Shown: in pieces, positions 1 to 5,864 of the stretch
Numbering within the stretch: the stretch's first letter is position 1
Layout of the letters: the number at the start of each line of letters is the position of its first letter
DNA from: an uncultured Porphyromonadaceae bacterium
GTDB taxonomy: Bacteria > Bacteroidota > Bacteroidia > Bacteroidales > Muribaculaceae
DNA length: 7,513 nucleotides
Assembly (NCBI GenBank): GCA_947174155.1
Contig: CAMWHX010000046.1
Coordinates: 1 to 7,513 of the forward strand
Direction: 5' to 3'
Program-made: the position numbers and the translations under genes
Notes under the pieces: model-generated
Told to the model about the DNA's origin: nothing
The model's input: the letters and a program-made list of their open reading frames with translations, nothing else
The model's database searches: none

Positions 1-498
1 ATGTGTGTGGCTGAGGAGCATATAGCCCATCACAAACATGTGCAGGAGCTTTATTGCGAGTTGCTTAAAGACGTGGAGGGTATAAAGATGCACTGCAATC
101 CCGGTCCGGAGTTTGACTCTAACTTTTGGCTCTGTACAGCTACTCTCGACCCGGCGTTGAAGATAAAGGGTGAGGATGAGGTCTACCGTGACGTCATCAC
201 GGGAGTTGTCGGTGGGGCGGCGGGTGTGACTCACACTGCGAAGAGAGCATCGACTGACTGTCAGCCAAATGCCAATGTCGAAGCTTTGCGCATAGCCTTA
301 GATCGCGCTAATGTGGAGGCGCGCCCACTGTGGAAGCCGATGCATAAGCAGCCCGTCTATCGGGACGCTCCGGCGTATGTCAATGGAGTCAGCGAGTCCC
401 TTTTTGCTGTCGGCATTTGTCTCCCTGCCGGTCCCTATGTGACTGACGATGATGTCCGCTATATCGTGGACATCATTAAGGAGAATGTTGAATCTTGA
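1..498 (+). CDS. DegT/DnrJ/EryC1/StrS-family PLP aminotransferase, C-terminal part (5' end outside window)
   Basis: This is the C-terminal part of a pyridoxal-phosphate aminotransferase of the type that aminates nucleotide-linked keto-sugars for capsule, LPS or glycan synthesis in the cytoplasm. Seen: the end-of-family pattern EARPLWKPMHKQPVY (about residues 106-120), followed by FAVGICLPAGPYVTDDDVRY and a final helix before the TGA stop. Family members are about 370-400 residues, so the 165 residues here are roughly the last 40%. The frame is open at base 1 and the ATG there is best read as an internal methionine. The catalytic lysine and PLP-binding segments lie outside the window. Between FDSNFWLC and NVEALR there is a long insert (about residues 48-92, containing VGGAAGV and STDCQPN) that I recall from a Bacteroidetes subgroup. 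The exact sugar substrate cannot be told. Confidence 0.9.
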   Translation: MCVAEEHIAHHKHVQELYCELLKDVEGIKMHCNPGPEFDSNFWLCTATLDPALKIKGEDEVYRDVITGVVGGAAGVTHTAKRASTDCQPNANVEALRIALDRANVEARPLWKPMHKQPVYRDAPAYVNGVSESLFAVGICLPAGPYVTDDDVRYIVDIIKENVES

Positions 499-501
499 AT
501 T

Positions 502-546
502 GAATAGTCGGAATAGTCGGAGCTATTGGAGTAATTGGAGTAATTG
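502..546. repeat. Tandem 9-base repeats in spacer
   Basis: Five consecutive nonamers follow the aminotransferase stop: GAATAGTCG twice, GAGCTATTG once, then GAGTAATTG twice, with a partial GAG continuing into 547-549. The units diverge gradually but keep the GA at the start and the G at position 9. The array fills most of the spacer between the aminotransferase and the next gene. No function is visible. It does not look like a terminator, since no stable stem is apparent. Confidence 0.8.
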
Positions 547-562
547 GAGGGAAACCTCAATC

Positions 563-583
563 ATGAATTATGAATTATGAATT
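563..583 (+). repeat. ATGAATT heptad repeat overlapping a start codon
   Basis: Three exact copies of the heptad ATGAATT (563, 570, 577) stand head to tail, the last running into AAATAAGG. Each copy brings an ATG one frame later than the previous one. The ATG at 563 reads MNYEL then stops, the ATG at 577 reads MN then stops, and only the ATG at 570 opens the downstream gene. The reverse complement of the same unit, ATTCATA in another register, recurs at 4724-4751 and 4854-4881. Confidence 0.85.
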
Positions 584-884
584 AAATAAGGGTCCGCGCT
601 GCTTGAATGTGGCGCGGATTCTTGTAAAGAATGTCATGGCGGCCTCCGTGACGCCACCTCCGGCCGGATATGTTTCCCGTCTGGAATACTGGGAGTCCGT
701 GACGGGTGAGAAGGCTTCGAAGTGTGCGCATGAGGTCTGCGAGCGCCCGGCTACCGAGGCGGGAATAGCCACCCGTGTTTTCAGCGCAGATCGAACCCGG
801 TACGTCTATCCCGCTTGTGAGACCTGCGCACGGCGCACAGAAATGCTATATATTTCCGGTCCGTTGGTATGCGTAGGAGGGTAA
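570..884 (+). CDS. Small four-cysteine (probable zinc-binding) protein of unknown function
   Basis: A 104-residue protein that I take to be real because its middle and end match, from memory, a recurrent small hypothetical protein of Bacteroidetes: VTPPPAGYVSRLEYWESVTG, then KCAHEVCERPA, then YVYPACETCARR and a closing SGPLV. Seen directly: two cysteine pairs, C52-x4-C57 and C83-x2-C86, the usual spacing of a zinc ribbon or of an HNH-like metal knuckle without a visible nuclease motif. There is no signal peptide and no membrane segment. The start at 570 lies in the heptad repeat and gives MNYELNKG. M23 is a possible later start, but LNVARILVKNV before it looks like part of the conserved protein. 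The last 16 bases overlap the next gene, which suggests translational coupling. The function is unknown. Confidence 0.7.
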   Translation: MNYELNKGPRCLNVARILVKNVMAASVTPPPAGYVSRLEYWESVTGEKASKCAHEVCERPATEAGIATRVFSADRTRYVYPACETCARRTEMLYISGPLVCVGG

Positions 885-1945
885 GTCTGACCGGTGCCAC
901 CGGAGTTATGGGTGAGGCGGGACTGCGTGAATTGCTGGCCCGTCCTGACCTGTATGAGGTGACTGTCCTGGCGCGTCCCTCCAAGAAGAACCGTCGGAAA
1001 TTAGCCCCTTATGAGACCCGGGGCGTCAGGGTTGTATGGGGGGACCTCCTGGATCCTGAGTCTATTGAGACTCTGGTGCGTGACGCGGATATCGTGCTTC
1101 ATGTCGGTGGAATGGTTTCCCCCCTCGCTGACTGGCATCCTGAGCAGACATTGAGGGTGAATGTCGGTTCCATGCGCCTCCTCACAGAGGTCGTTCACCG
1201 GATAGAGAGCGGAGATCCGCAGCGTACGATTGCATTTGTCGGCATCGGATCCGTGGCGCAGTATGGCGATCATCGTCCCCCGGATGAGTGGGGTGACGTT
1301 AATACTCCGCAGCGGCCGGTTGCTTATGATGCATACGCCGAGTCGAAGGTCGAAAGTGAGAAGGTGCTCCGGGAGGCGGGACTGCGGCGCTGGGTGATGT
1401 TGCGTCAGACGAGTATACTGCATCCCGGACTGCTTCGCAAGACGGACGACCCTATAATGTTTCATGTTCCACTCCAAGGTGTCTTGGAGTGGGTGAGTGT
1501 TGAGGATTCCGGCAGACTCTTGGAACGAGTTTGTCGACCCGAAGTGCCCGATACCTTCTGGGGCCGCGCCTACAACGTCGGGGGAGGCGAGTCTTACCGT
1601 ATGACGAATCTCGAATTTGAGCGCCGCATTATGTCGGCTGTAGGTTGTCCACCCCCGGAGAAGATATTTGATTTCAAGTGGTTTGCCACCTCCAACTTCC
1701 ATGGAATGTATTTCCGCGACTCCGACGAACTTGATGATATCCTTCATTTTCGGGATGGAGAGACAGCCGATCAATGGTTTGCACGACTGAAATCCGGGTT
1801 GCCATTCTATTTCCGGCTGACCGGGCTCGTGCCGGCATTTGTGCTGAAAGCCTGGATGCGTCATGTGGCCAACACACCGAAACTTGGCACACTTTGGTGG
1901 CGCAAACACAATGTAACCGAGCGTCTCTCCGTTCACTTTAAATAG
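869..1945 (+). CDS. NAD(P)-dependent epimerase/dehydratase, extended SDR family
   Basis: A 358-residue cytoplasmic Rossmann-fold oxidoreductase or epimerase. Seen: the dinucleotide loop TGATGVMG (residues 8-15; G9, G12, G15) right after the first strand, GDL at 58-60, the catalytic serine region GIGSVA (S128), and the YxxxK pair Y156-K160 in YAESK. Arg36 and the lysines following strand 2 hint at NADP rather than NAD (inference). NVGGGESYRMTN (236-247) is the substrate-domain segment typical of extended SDRs. About 90 C-terminal residues rich in W and F (FKWFATSNFHG onwards) extend beyond the core. The start at 869 fits because the glycine motif should begin within about ten residues. It overlaps the upstream small gene by 16 bases. 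The substrate is not predictable. The neighbouring sugar aminotransferase would allow a nucleotide-sugar or glycan role, but nothing in the sequence proves it. Confidence 0.88.
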   Translation: MRRRVSLTGATGVMGEAGLRELLARPDLYEVTVLARPSKKNRRKLAPYETRGVRVVWGDLLDPESIETLVRDADIVLHVGGMVSPLADWHPEQTLRVNVGSMRLLTEVVHRIESGDPQRTIAFVGIGSVAQYGDHRPPDEWGDVNTPQRPVAYDAYAESKVESEKVLREAGLRRWVMLRQTSILHPGLLRKTDDPIMFHVPLQGVLEWVSVEDSGRLLERVCRPEVPDTFWGRAYNVGGGESYRMTNLEFERRIMSAVGCPPPEKIFDFKWFATSNFHGMYFRDSDELDDILHFRDGETADQWFARLKSGLPFYFRLTGLVPAFVLKAWMRHVANTPKLGTLWWRKHNVTERLSVHFK

Positions 1946-1953
1946 TGATGACT

Positions 1954-1967
1954 GAGTAGTGAGTAGT
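1954..1967. repeat. GAGTAGT tandem heptad (two copies) after SDR stop
   Basis: Two adjacent GAGTAGT units sit just downstream of the SDR stop codon, flanked by related TAGTGATGACT and GGGGAGG. This is a short degenerate repeat with a different unit from the other arrays in the window. No terminator-like stem is evident in this 87-base spacer. Confidence 0.5.
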
Positions 1968-1985
1968 GGGGAGGTGGTAAAGATA

Positions 1986-2016
1986 TTGCTGAATTTAGCT
2001 GATAATGGTTTATACT
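1986..2016 (+). promoter_or_regulatory. Possible Bacteroidetes-type promoter ahead of the secreted protein gene
   Basis: A TTG at 1986-1988 and a TATACT at 2011-2016, separated by 22 bases, loosely resemble the -33 and -7 elements used by the Bacteroidetes primary sigma factor. The full TAnnTTTG consensus is not present. The TATACT lies 16 bases before the ATG at 2033. A new promoter here is expected because the following gene is functionally unrelated to the SDR. The match is weak. Confidence 0.25.
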
Positions 2017-2032
2017 AACATAACAGATTGAA

Positions 2033-2092
2033 ATGAACAAAATTCTACTTGTTGCAGCCGGTGCCGTGTGTGCCGTGCTAAATGTTCAGGCA
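2033..2092 (+). other. Sec signal peptide of the lamin-tail protein
   Basis: The first 20 residues have a short basic start (MNK), a hydrophobic core (ILLVAAGAVCAVL) and a small-residue site (VQA). Cleavage is predicted before G21. There is no lipobox cysteine at the site, so signal peptidase I is expected. Confidence 0.85.
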
Positions 2093-3907
2093 GGGCATAA
2101 CCTGCTGTTTGAGGAGACTTTTGCCAACTGCAAGAGTACCACAATCCAGGGTGGCTACTTTACCGAGTCGCTCTACTTCGACGCCCCTACAATGGGTGAT
2201 CACGACGGATGGTACACGCAAAACTGCTATATGTCGGAGCGTGCCATCAAGTTCAGTGCCAAGACAAAACACGGTAAGGCCACTTCCCCCGTCATTACCA
2301 CTTCCGGTGAGGAAGCCGGTACGGTGACAGTCTACTTCCGCGCTCAGAATTGGTCGGGTGATGATCTGACCATCAATGTCTCTATCGCCGGTCATCCCGA
2401 GATGACACAGACAGTTGATGTCACGGGTATGCATCAGATTTCCAACCGTTCGGGGGGTGAGAGCTATGTGACATTTGAGAATGTCGGAGAGTCGTTCCAA
2501 TTGGAGTTTAGCGGTACGGGTAAGGAGGGTGGCTCCGGAGTGACCCGCTTCTTCCTCTCCGACATCCAGGTCTATGAAGAAATGCCTGCCGGAGTTGAGA
2601 TTCCCTCACTCAGAGCCACCACGGCCTATCATCATTTTGATGATATCATGGCCGGTAATCCCAGTGAAGAGCGTACTGTGTTTTTCCGTTTTGCAGATCA
2701 GCCGGAGGAGAGTATATATGTTGAGATGCCTGAGAAGTCCAATTTCAAGCATGATCTCCAAATAATGTATCTCGATTGCGATGTGCCTACTTGCGAGGCC
2801 TTTGTCACTTTCGAGTTCTGTCCTGTGAGCGCAGGTGCTATCGAGGAGGTTGCCGTCTTCCATGCCGGTGATCTGACTCGCAATATCATCCTTACCGGCA
2901 ATGCCAAGGTATATCGTCCTGAGGCCGATGATCCTTTTGAGGTGACTGCCGACTCCTTCAGCCTTCCCGGCTTCACCGCTCCCGGCATAGAGGAAGCTGA
3001 GTTAGTAGTCTGGACTGTCGAGGAGGGGCCCCTCGTATCGTCGGACCTGATGATCACAAAGTATATCGAGGGTAAGAGCAATAACCGTGCCCTTGAAATC
3101 TTCAACGGTACCGGAAAGACTGTAAACCTTGACGGTTATCGCCTGCTGATGGAGTCGAACGGTGCCGGTGGCCTGACCGCCTGTGAGTTCCGTTTCCCCG
3201 ACAAGGATCTTGAAGCCGGTAAGTGTTACACTATCGCCAACGCTCAGTTTGGTGCCGTCCGCGACATCGCCGACAAGACCATCGGTTATCAGGATGGCGG
3301 ATATGCCAATATCATGACCTTCACAGGAGATGACGCCATCGGTCTTTTCAACCCCGACGGTGAACTCATTGACCTCGTAGGTTATGAAAGCATTGACGTC
3401 AACGACCGTGTGTCGGGCGTATGGGGCACGGACGTAAGCTACTATCGTCGTCCGGAGTCCTATATGCCAACCCCCAAGTTCTATCCCTCTGAGTGGATCT
3501 CACATCCCATGGACTACTGCGAGGGATTCGGCACGCATGAGATGGATCGCTATGGAGACGTGCGCAATGTAGTTTACAGCAAGAAGTTTGATGTATCCGC
3601 AGAGACTATATGTGTATCCGACCTCAAACCTGCGACTACATATCACTATGCAGTTCGCGGCTTCTCCAACGGCATAGAGACCCACTTCTCTCCGGTGAAG
3701 ACAGTCACAACTGCTGAAGACAGCAGCGTGGAGAGTATTGCAGGAGAATCCCTCTACGAAGTGACAGCCGGAGTGCTTCGTCTCGCCGAAGGTGCTGAGG
3801 CTTGGAGCGTAGACGGCATCAGCCTCGGTGGTGGCCACGTGGCTCTCGACGGTCATGGTCTCATCATCATCCGTCGTGGTGAGCAGACTGCAAAACTCCG
3901 TTACTAA
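2033..3907 (+). CDS. Secreted multidomain protein with lamin-tail domain nested in a fibronectin type III fold
   Basis: A 624-residue exported protein of unknown role. Seen: a Sec signal peptide (residues 1-20, NVQA then cleavage before GHN). Residues about 22-182 form a jelly-roll-like domain of the kind found in Bacteroidetes surface and secreted proteins (LLFEETF opening, RFFLSDIQVYEE closing). Residues about 187-293 form an Ig-like domain ending in IILTGNAKV. Residues about 335-500 are a lamin-tail domain, with the signature MITKYIEGKSNNRALEIFNGTGKTVNLDGYRL. Fibronectin type III sequence lies on both sides of it (300-333 and 512-560, SDLKPATTYHYAVRGF). The tail 562-624 ends GLIIIRRGEQTAKLRY, like a degenerate type IX secretion sorting domain. 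No enzyme motif is visible, so adhesion or binding is the default inference. It has its own spacer and a terminator. Family identification of the first two domains is tentative. Confidence 0.85.
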   Translation: MNKILLVAAGAVCAVLNVQAGHNLLFEETFANCKSTTIQGGYFTESLYFDAPTMGDHDGWYTQNCYMSERAIKFSAKTKHGKATSPVITTSGEEAGTVTVYFRAQNWSGDDLTINVSIAGHPEMTQTVDVTGMHQISNRSGGESYVTFENVGESFQLEFSGTGKEGGSGVTRFFLSDIQVYEEMPAGVEIPSLRATTAYHHFDDIMAGNPSEERTVFFRFADQPEESIYVEMPEKSNFKHDLQIMYLDCDVPTCEAFVTFEFCPVSAGAIEEVAVFHAGDLTRNIILTGNAKVYRPEADDPFEVTADSFSLPGFTAPGIEEAELVVWTVEEGPLVSSDLMITKYIEGKSNNRALEIFNGTGKTVNLDGYRLLMESNGAGGLTACEFRFPDKDLEAGKCYTIANAQFGAVRDIADKTIGYQDGGYANIMTFTGDDAIGLFNPDGELIDLVGYESIDVNDRVSGVWGTDVSYYRRPESYMPTPKFYPSEWISHPMDYCEGFGTHEMDRYGDVRNVVYSKKFDVSAETICVSDLKPATTYHYAVRGFSNGIETHFSPVKTVTTAEDSSVESIAGESLYEVTAGVLRLAEGAEAWSVDGISLGGGHVALDGHGLIIIRRGEQTAKLRY

Positions 3908-3956
3908 TCCTCGAAACGAGATATAAGCCCCGGTCCTTTTGGGATTGAGGTTATTC

Positions 3957-4012
3957 AAAGGGGCATCCCTATCGCTTGTCGGATTTTAGACAAACGATAG
4001 GGATGCCTCTTT
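3957..4012. terminator. Bidirectional hairpin terminator between convergent genes
   Basis: The arms 3957-3974 and 3995-4012 pair over 18 positions with a single G-T wobble. After one mismatch (3975/3994) a further 5 pairs form (3976-3980 with 3989-3993), closing on an 8-base loop. A-T pairs at the base give a short T run on each strand after the G/C-rich stem. The element lies between the stop of the plus-strand secreted protein and the stop of the minus-strand ATPase, so it can end both transcripts. Confidence 0.9.
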
Positions 4013-4022
4013 ATCGTGCCCT

Positions 4023-4736
4023 TCACTGCGGGATACCGAAGATTTTGCGCAAGTCTAATTCCGCCGGAGGGACATTTATCAGATTCCCGCCATCGACCAG
4101 AGCGATTCGGTCACACATGCGGTCAGCTATATCCAACTCATGAGTGGAGAAGATGATACACTTGTCATGGTCACGTGCAAGGCGTCCGAGGAGAGCTGCC
4201 AGCTGGTATCGGTTGGGCATATCAAGAAATGAAGTTGGTTCGTCAAGCAGAAGGACAGGGGTATCTTGCGCTATGGCCCGAGCTATCATGATACGCTGAC
4301 ACTCACCGTCGCTCATGGTGTCCATCGTGCGTTCGGCATAATCCGCCATCCCAACATCCTCCAACGCTGACTCCACGGCTTGAAGGTCAGATCCCGAGAG
4401 TCGTCCAGTCCATCCGGTGTAGGGTGCGCGTCCCATCGCTACCACATCGCGACAGCGCAGACGTGAGATGCGGGTACGTTCAGTAGTCACCAGAGCAAGC
4501 GACTTCGCGCGATCAGTCGCTGACATCGAGCGCAACGGCCGATCCCCAATCTCAATGTCCCCCCGGTAGTGAGTGTTAAGACCGGCCAGGGCACGAAGCA
4601 GCGTCGATTTCCCCGCACCGTTACGTCCTATGAGAGCCGTGAGCATACCTCGTTCAAATCGGGTGTTGACCTCCCGTAGGAGAGTACGCTCCCCGTAGCC
4701 AATACTGAAATCCCTTAGGGTCAATTCATAATTCAT
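4023..4736 (-). CDS. ABC transporter ATP-binding protein, FecE/BtuD/HmuV type
   Basis: The ATPase that drives import of an iron chelate, heme or cobalamin through the neighbouring FecCD-type permease, on the cytoplasmic face. Start 4736 gives 237 residues beginning MNYELTLRDF. The frame continues upstream to a GTG at 4772, but those 12 extra residues translate the repeat and precede strand 1, so I prefer 4736. Seen (4736 numbering): Walker A GRNGAGKST (37-45), signature SDGECQ (142-147) in place of LSGGQ, Walker B VLLLDEP (161-167), D-loop SFLD, and the H-loop histidine in STHELD. GRAPYTGW matches the FecE/HmuV subfamily. The Q-loop glutamine is absent: VTTER occupies that place, which I recall as common in Bacteroidetes relatives. 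It is the last gene of the cluster, 143 bases after the permease, a gap full of repeats. Confidence 0.92.
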   Translation of the reverse strand: MNYELTLRDFSIGYGERTLLREVNTRFERGMLTALIGRNGAGKSTLLRALAGLNTHYRGDIEIGDRPLRSMSATDRAKSLALVTTERTRISRLRCRDVVAMGRAPYTGWTGRLSGSDLQAVESALEDVGMADYAERTMDTMSDGECQRIMIARAIAQDTPVLLLDEPTSFLDMPNRYQLAALLGRLARDHDKCIIFSTHELDIADRMCDRIALVDGGNLINVPPAELDLRKIFGIPQ

Positions 4737-4751
4737 AATACATAATTCATA
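4724..4751 (-). repeat. Heptad repeat array (ATTCATA) overlapping the ATPase start
   Basis: Four consecutive heptads on the plus strand: ATTCATA, ATTCATA, ATACATA, ATTCATA. Read on the minus strand they are TATGAAT units, each carrying an ATG. Only the ATG at 4736-4734 is in frame with the ATPase. The array therefore provides the start codon and the N-terminal MNYEL, as at 563-583. Confidence 0.85.
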
Positions 4752-4775
4752 ATCGGAACCTTTGGAGGTCACCCC

Positions 4776-4824
4776 GAGAATCGGGATTAATCGGGAGAAT
4801 TGAGATTAATCTTGACAAATCGGG
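4776..4824. repeat. Degenerate short repeats (AATCGGG / ATTAATC) in the permease-ATPase spacer
   Basis: AATCGGG occurs at 4779, 4789 and 4818, and ATTAATC at 4786 and 4805, giving an irregular periodicity of about 10 bases. A small inverted repeat, CCCGA-GAA-TCGGG, lies at 4773-4785. Another, with 5-base arms, lies at 4830-4834 and 4842-4846. Neither is followed by a T run on the minus strand, so I do not call a terminator. The transcript probably reads through to the ATPase gene. Confidence 0.6.
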
Positions 4825-4853
4825 GATATGCTCGAAAATTCCGAGCCCCAATA

Positions 4854-4881
4854 ATTCAACATTCATAATTCAACATTAATC
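4854..4881 (-). repeat. Heptad repeat array (ATTCAAC/ATTCATA) abutting the permease stop
   Basis: Four heptads on the plus strand: ATTCAAC, ATTCATA, ATTCAAC, ATTAATC, followed by ATGAATT at 4882-4888. On the minus strand this is the sequence just after and partly including the permease stop (TGA at 4882-4880). The last two permease codons (N, S) lie in repeat-like sequence. The alternation of the CAAC and CATA variants distinguishes it from the array at 4724. Confidence 0.8.
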
Positions 4882-5857
4882 ATGAATTGCGCAATACCAC
4901 CCATACTACTACCGGAATGCCTATCAGAGCCGTGACGGAGTTGATAGGGATAACCGCTAACTTGGCTACGATATCACAACCAAGCATGACGGCCGATCCT
5001 ATCAATATGGTTGCGGGCACGAGTACTCTATGGTCCGAGTTGTCGCAGACAAGACGAGCCACATGGGGCATAGCCATGCCGACAAATCCTATAGGGCCGC
5101 AGAAGGCTGTCACCGTCCCGGCCAACAGGGTAGTCGAGGCGAAGAGGAGGCGACGGGTATGATGCACGTCGAGCCCCATAGTCACTGCATACTCCTCGCC
5201 GAATAGGAGCAGGTTAAGCGGTTTCACCGCGATAAGAGCCAGCACCAGACCTGCGACGACAGCCACTGCCAGTATGCCGAGCTGAGCCCCCGTGACCTCT
5301 CCAAGAGAACCCATTGTCCAGATAACGAAAGACTTCAAAGATTCGTCGCGACTGAGATACTGTAATATCTGGACTATCGCCCCGACACCGGAGGAGAACA
5401 TCATTCCCAGAATCAGGATTACCATAATATCCTTGATACGCTGAGAGACCACAGCCATGACAGCAAGTATTGCTGCCGAACCTATCCAGGCCGCGCCGGC
5501 GATCCCCAGGCCGCGCCATGCTCCCGTGCCCAAGGCTCCCAACATCGGCATACCGAGCAGGAAGAAGGCGACTCCCAGGGATGCACCCGAGGTCACCCCC
5601 AGTACATACGGGCCCGCCATAGGATTACGGAAAAGTGTCTGCATCTGCAAACCGCTGACCGAGAGTGCGGCTCCCGCCAGAAGAGCCACGATAGCCTTTA
5701 TAAGACGTATGTCTACCACGATCGCCCGTGTCATGGCGTCACCATCCCCCATGAGAGCTCCCCATACCTCCCCGGGAGAGAGTGTGACACTCCCTACGCC
5801 TAAGTCAAGAATAAAGAGCAAGCAGACCGCGGCAGTGATGATAATGAAGCGGATCAT
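4880..5857 (-). CDS. FecCD/BtuC-family ABC transporter permease
   Basis: A 325-residue inner-membrane permease, normal family length, that forms the homodimeric channel of an iron-siderophore, heme or vitamin B12 importer. Seen: a hydrophobic N-terminal helix (IIITAAVCLLFIL), the family block GAALSVSGLQMQTLFRNPMAGP with VLGVTSGAS (about residues 62-93), several further hydrophobic helices, FGEEYAVTMGLD (219-230), the part expected to touch the ATPase, and GPIGFVGMAMPHVARL (254-269). The C-terminal block INSVTALIGIPVVVWVVLRNS is complete up to the short last tail, which ends inside repeat-like sequence. The ATG at 5857 lies 7 bases after the stop of the binding-protein frame, so the two are almost certainly cotranscribed and coupled. 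Substrate specificity cannot be read from the permease. Confidence 0.94.
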   Translation of the reverse strand: MIRFIIITAAVCLLFILDLGVGSVTLSPGEVWGALMGDGDAMTRAIVVDIRLIKAIVALLAGAALSVSGLQMQTLFRNPMAGPYVLGVTSGASLGVAFFLLGMPMLGALGTGAWRGLGIAGAAWIGSAAILAVMAVVSQRIKDIMVILILGMMFSSGVGAIVQILQYLSRDESLKSFVIWTMGSLGEVTGAQLGILAVAVVAGLVLALIAVKPLNLLLFGEEYAVTMGLDVHHTRRLLFASTTLLAGTVTAFCGPIGFVGMAMPHVARLVCDNSDHRVLVPATILIGSAVMLGCDIVAKLAVIPINSVTALIGIPVVVWVVLRNS

Positions 5858-5864
5858 GAGAGTC

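Noticed and set aside
563..583. CRISPR-like or mobile-element end
   Set aside because: The units are only 7 bases with no spacers, and I see no transposase, terminal inverted repeats or target duplications anywhere in the window.
1001..1936. Long open frame of 311 codons antisense to the SDR gene
   Set aside because: It lies wholly opposite a well-supported SDR. Its translation shows no recognisable motif and is rich in His, Arg, Pro and Cys as expected of an antisense shadow.
2078..2500. Minus-strand open frame of 140 codons opposite the N-terminal part of the secreted protein
   Set aside because: It shows no motif and no upstream signals. It is explained as a shadow of the codon pattern on the plus strand.
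3500..3958. Minus-strand open frame opposite the end of the secreted protein and running up to the terminator
   Set aside because: It has no family resemblance, and the plus-strand protein has a signal peptide and coherent domains through this region.
4737..4772. GTG at 4772 as the ATPase start
   Set aside because: It would add 12 residues that only translate spacer and heptad repeat. The ATG at 4736 places the first conserved strand at the usual distance from the N-terminus. I kept it only as an alternative.
4830..4846. Terminator after the permease
   Set aside because: The inverted repeat has only 5-base arms with a 7-base loop and no T run on the minus strand.
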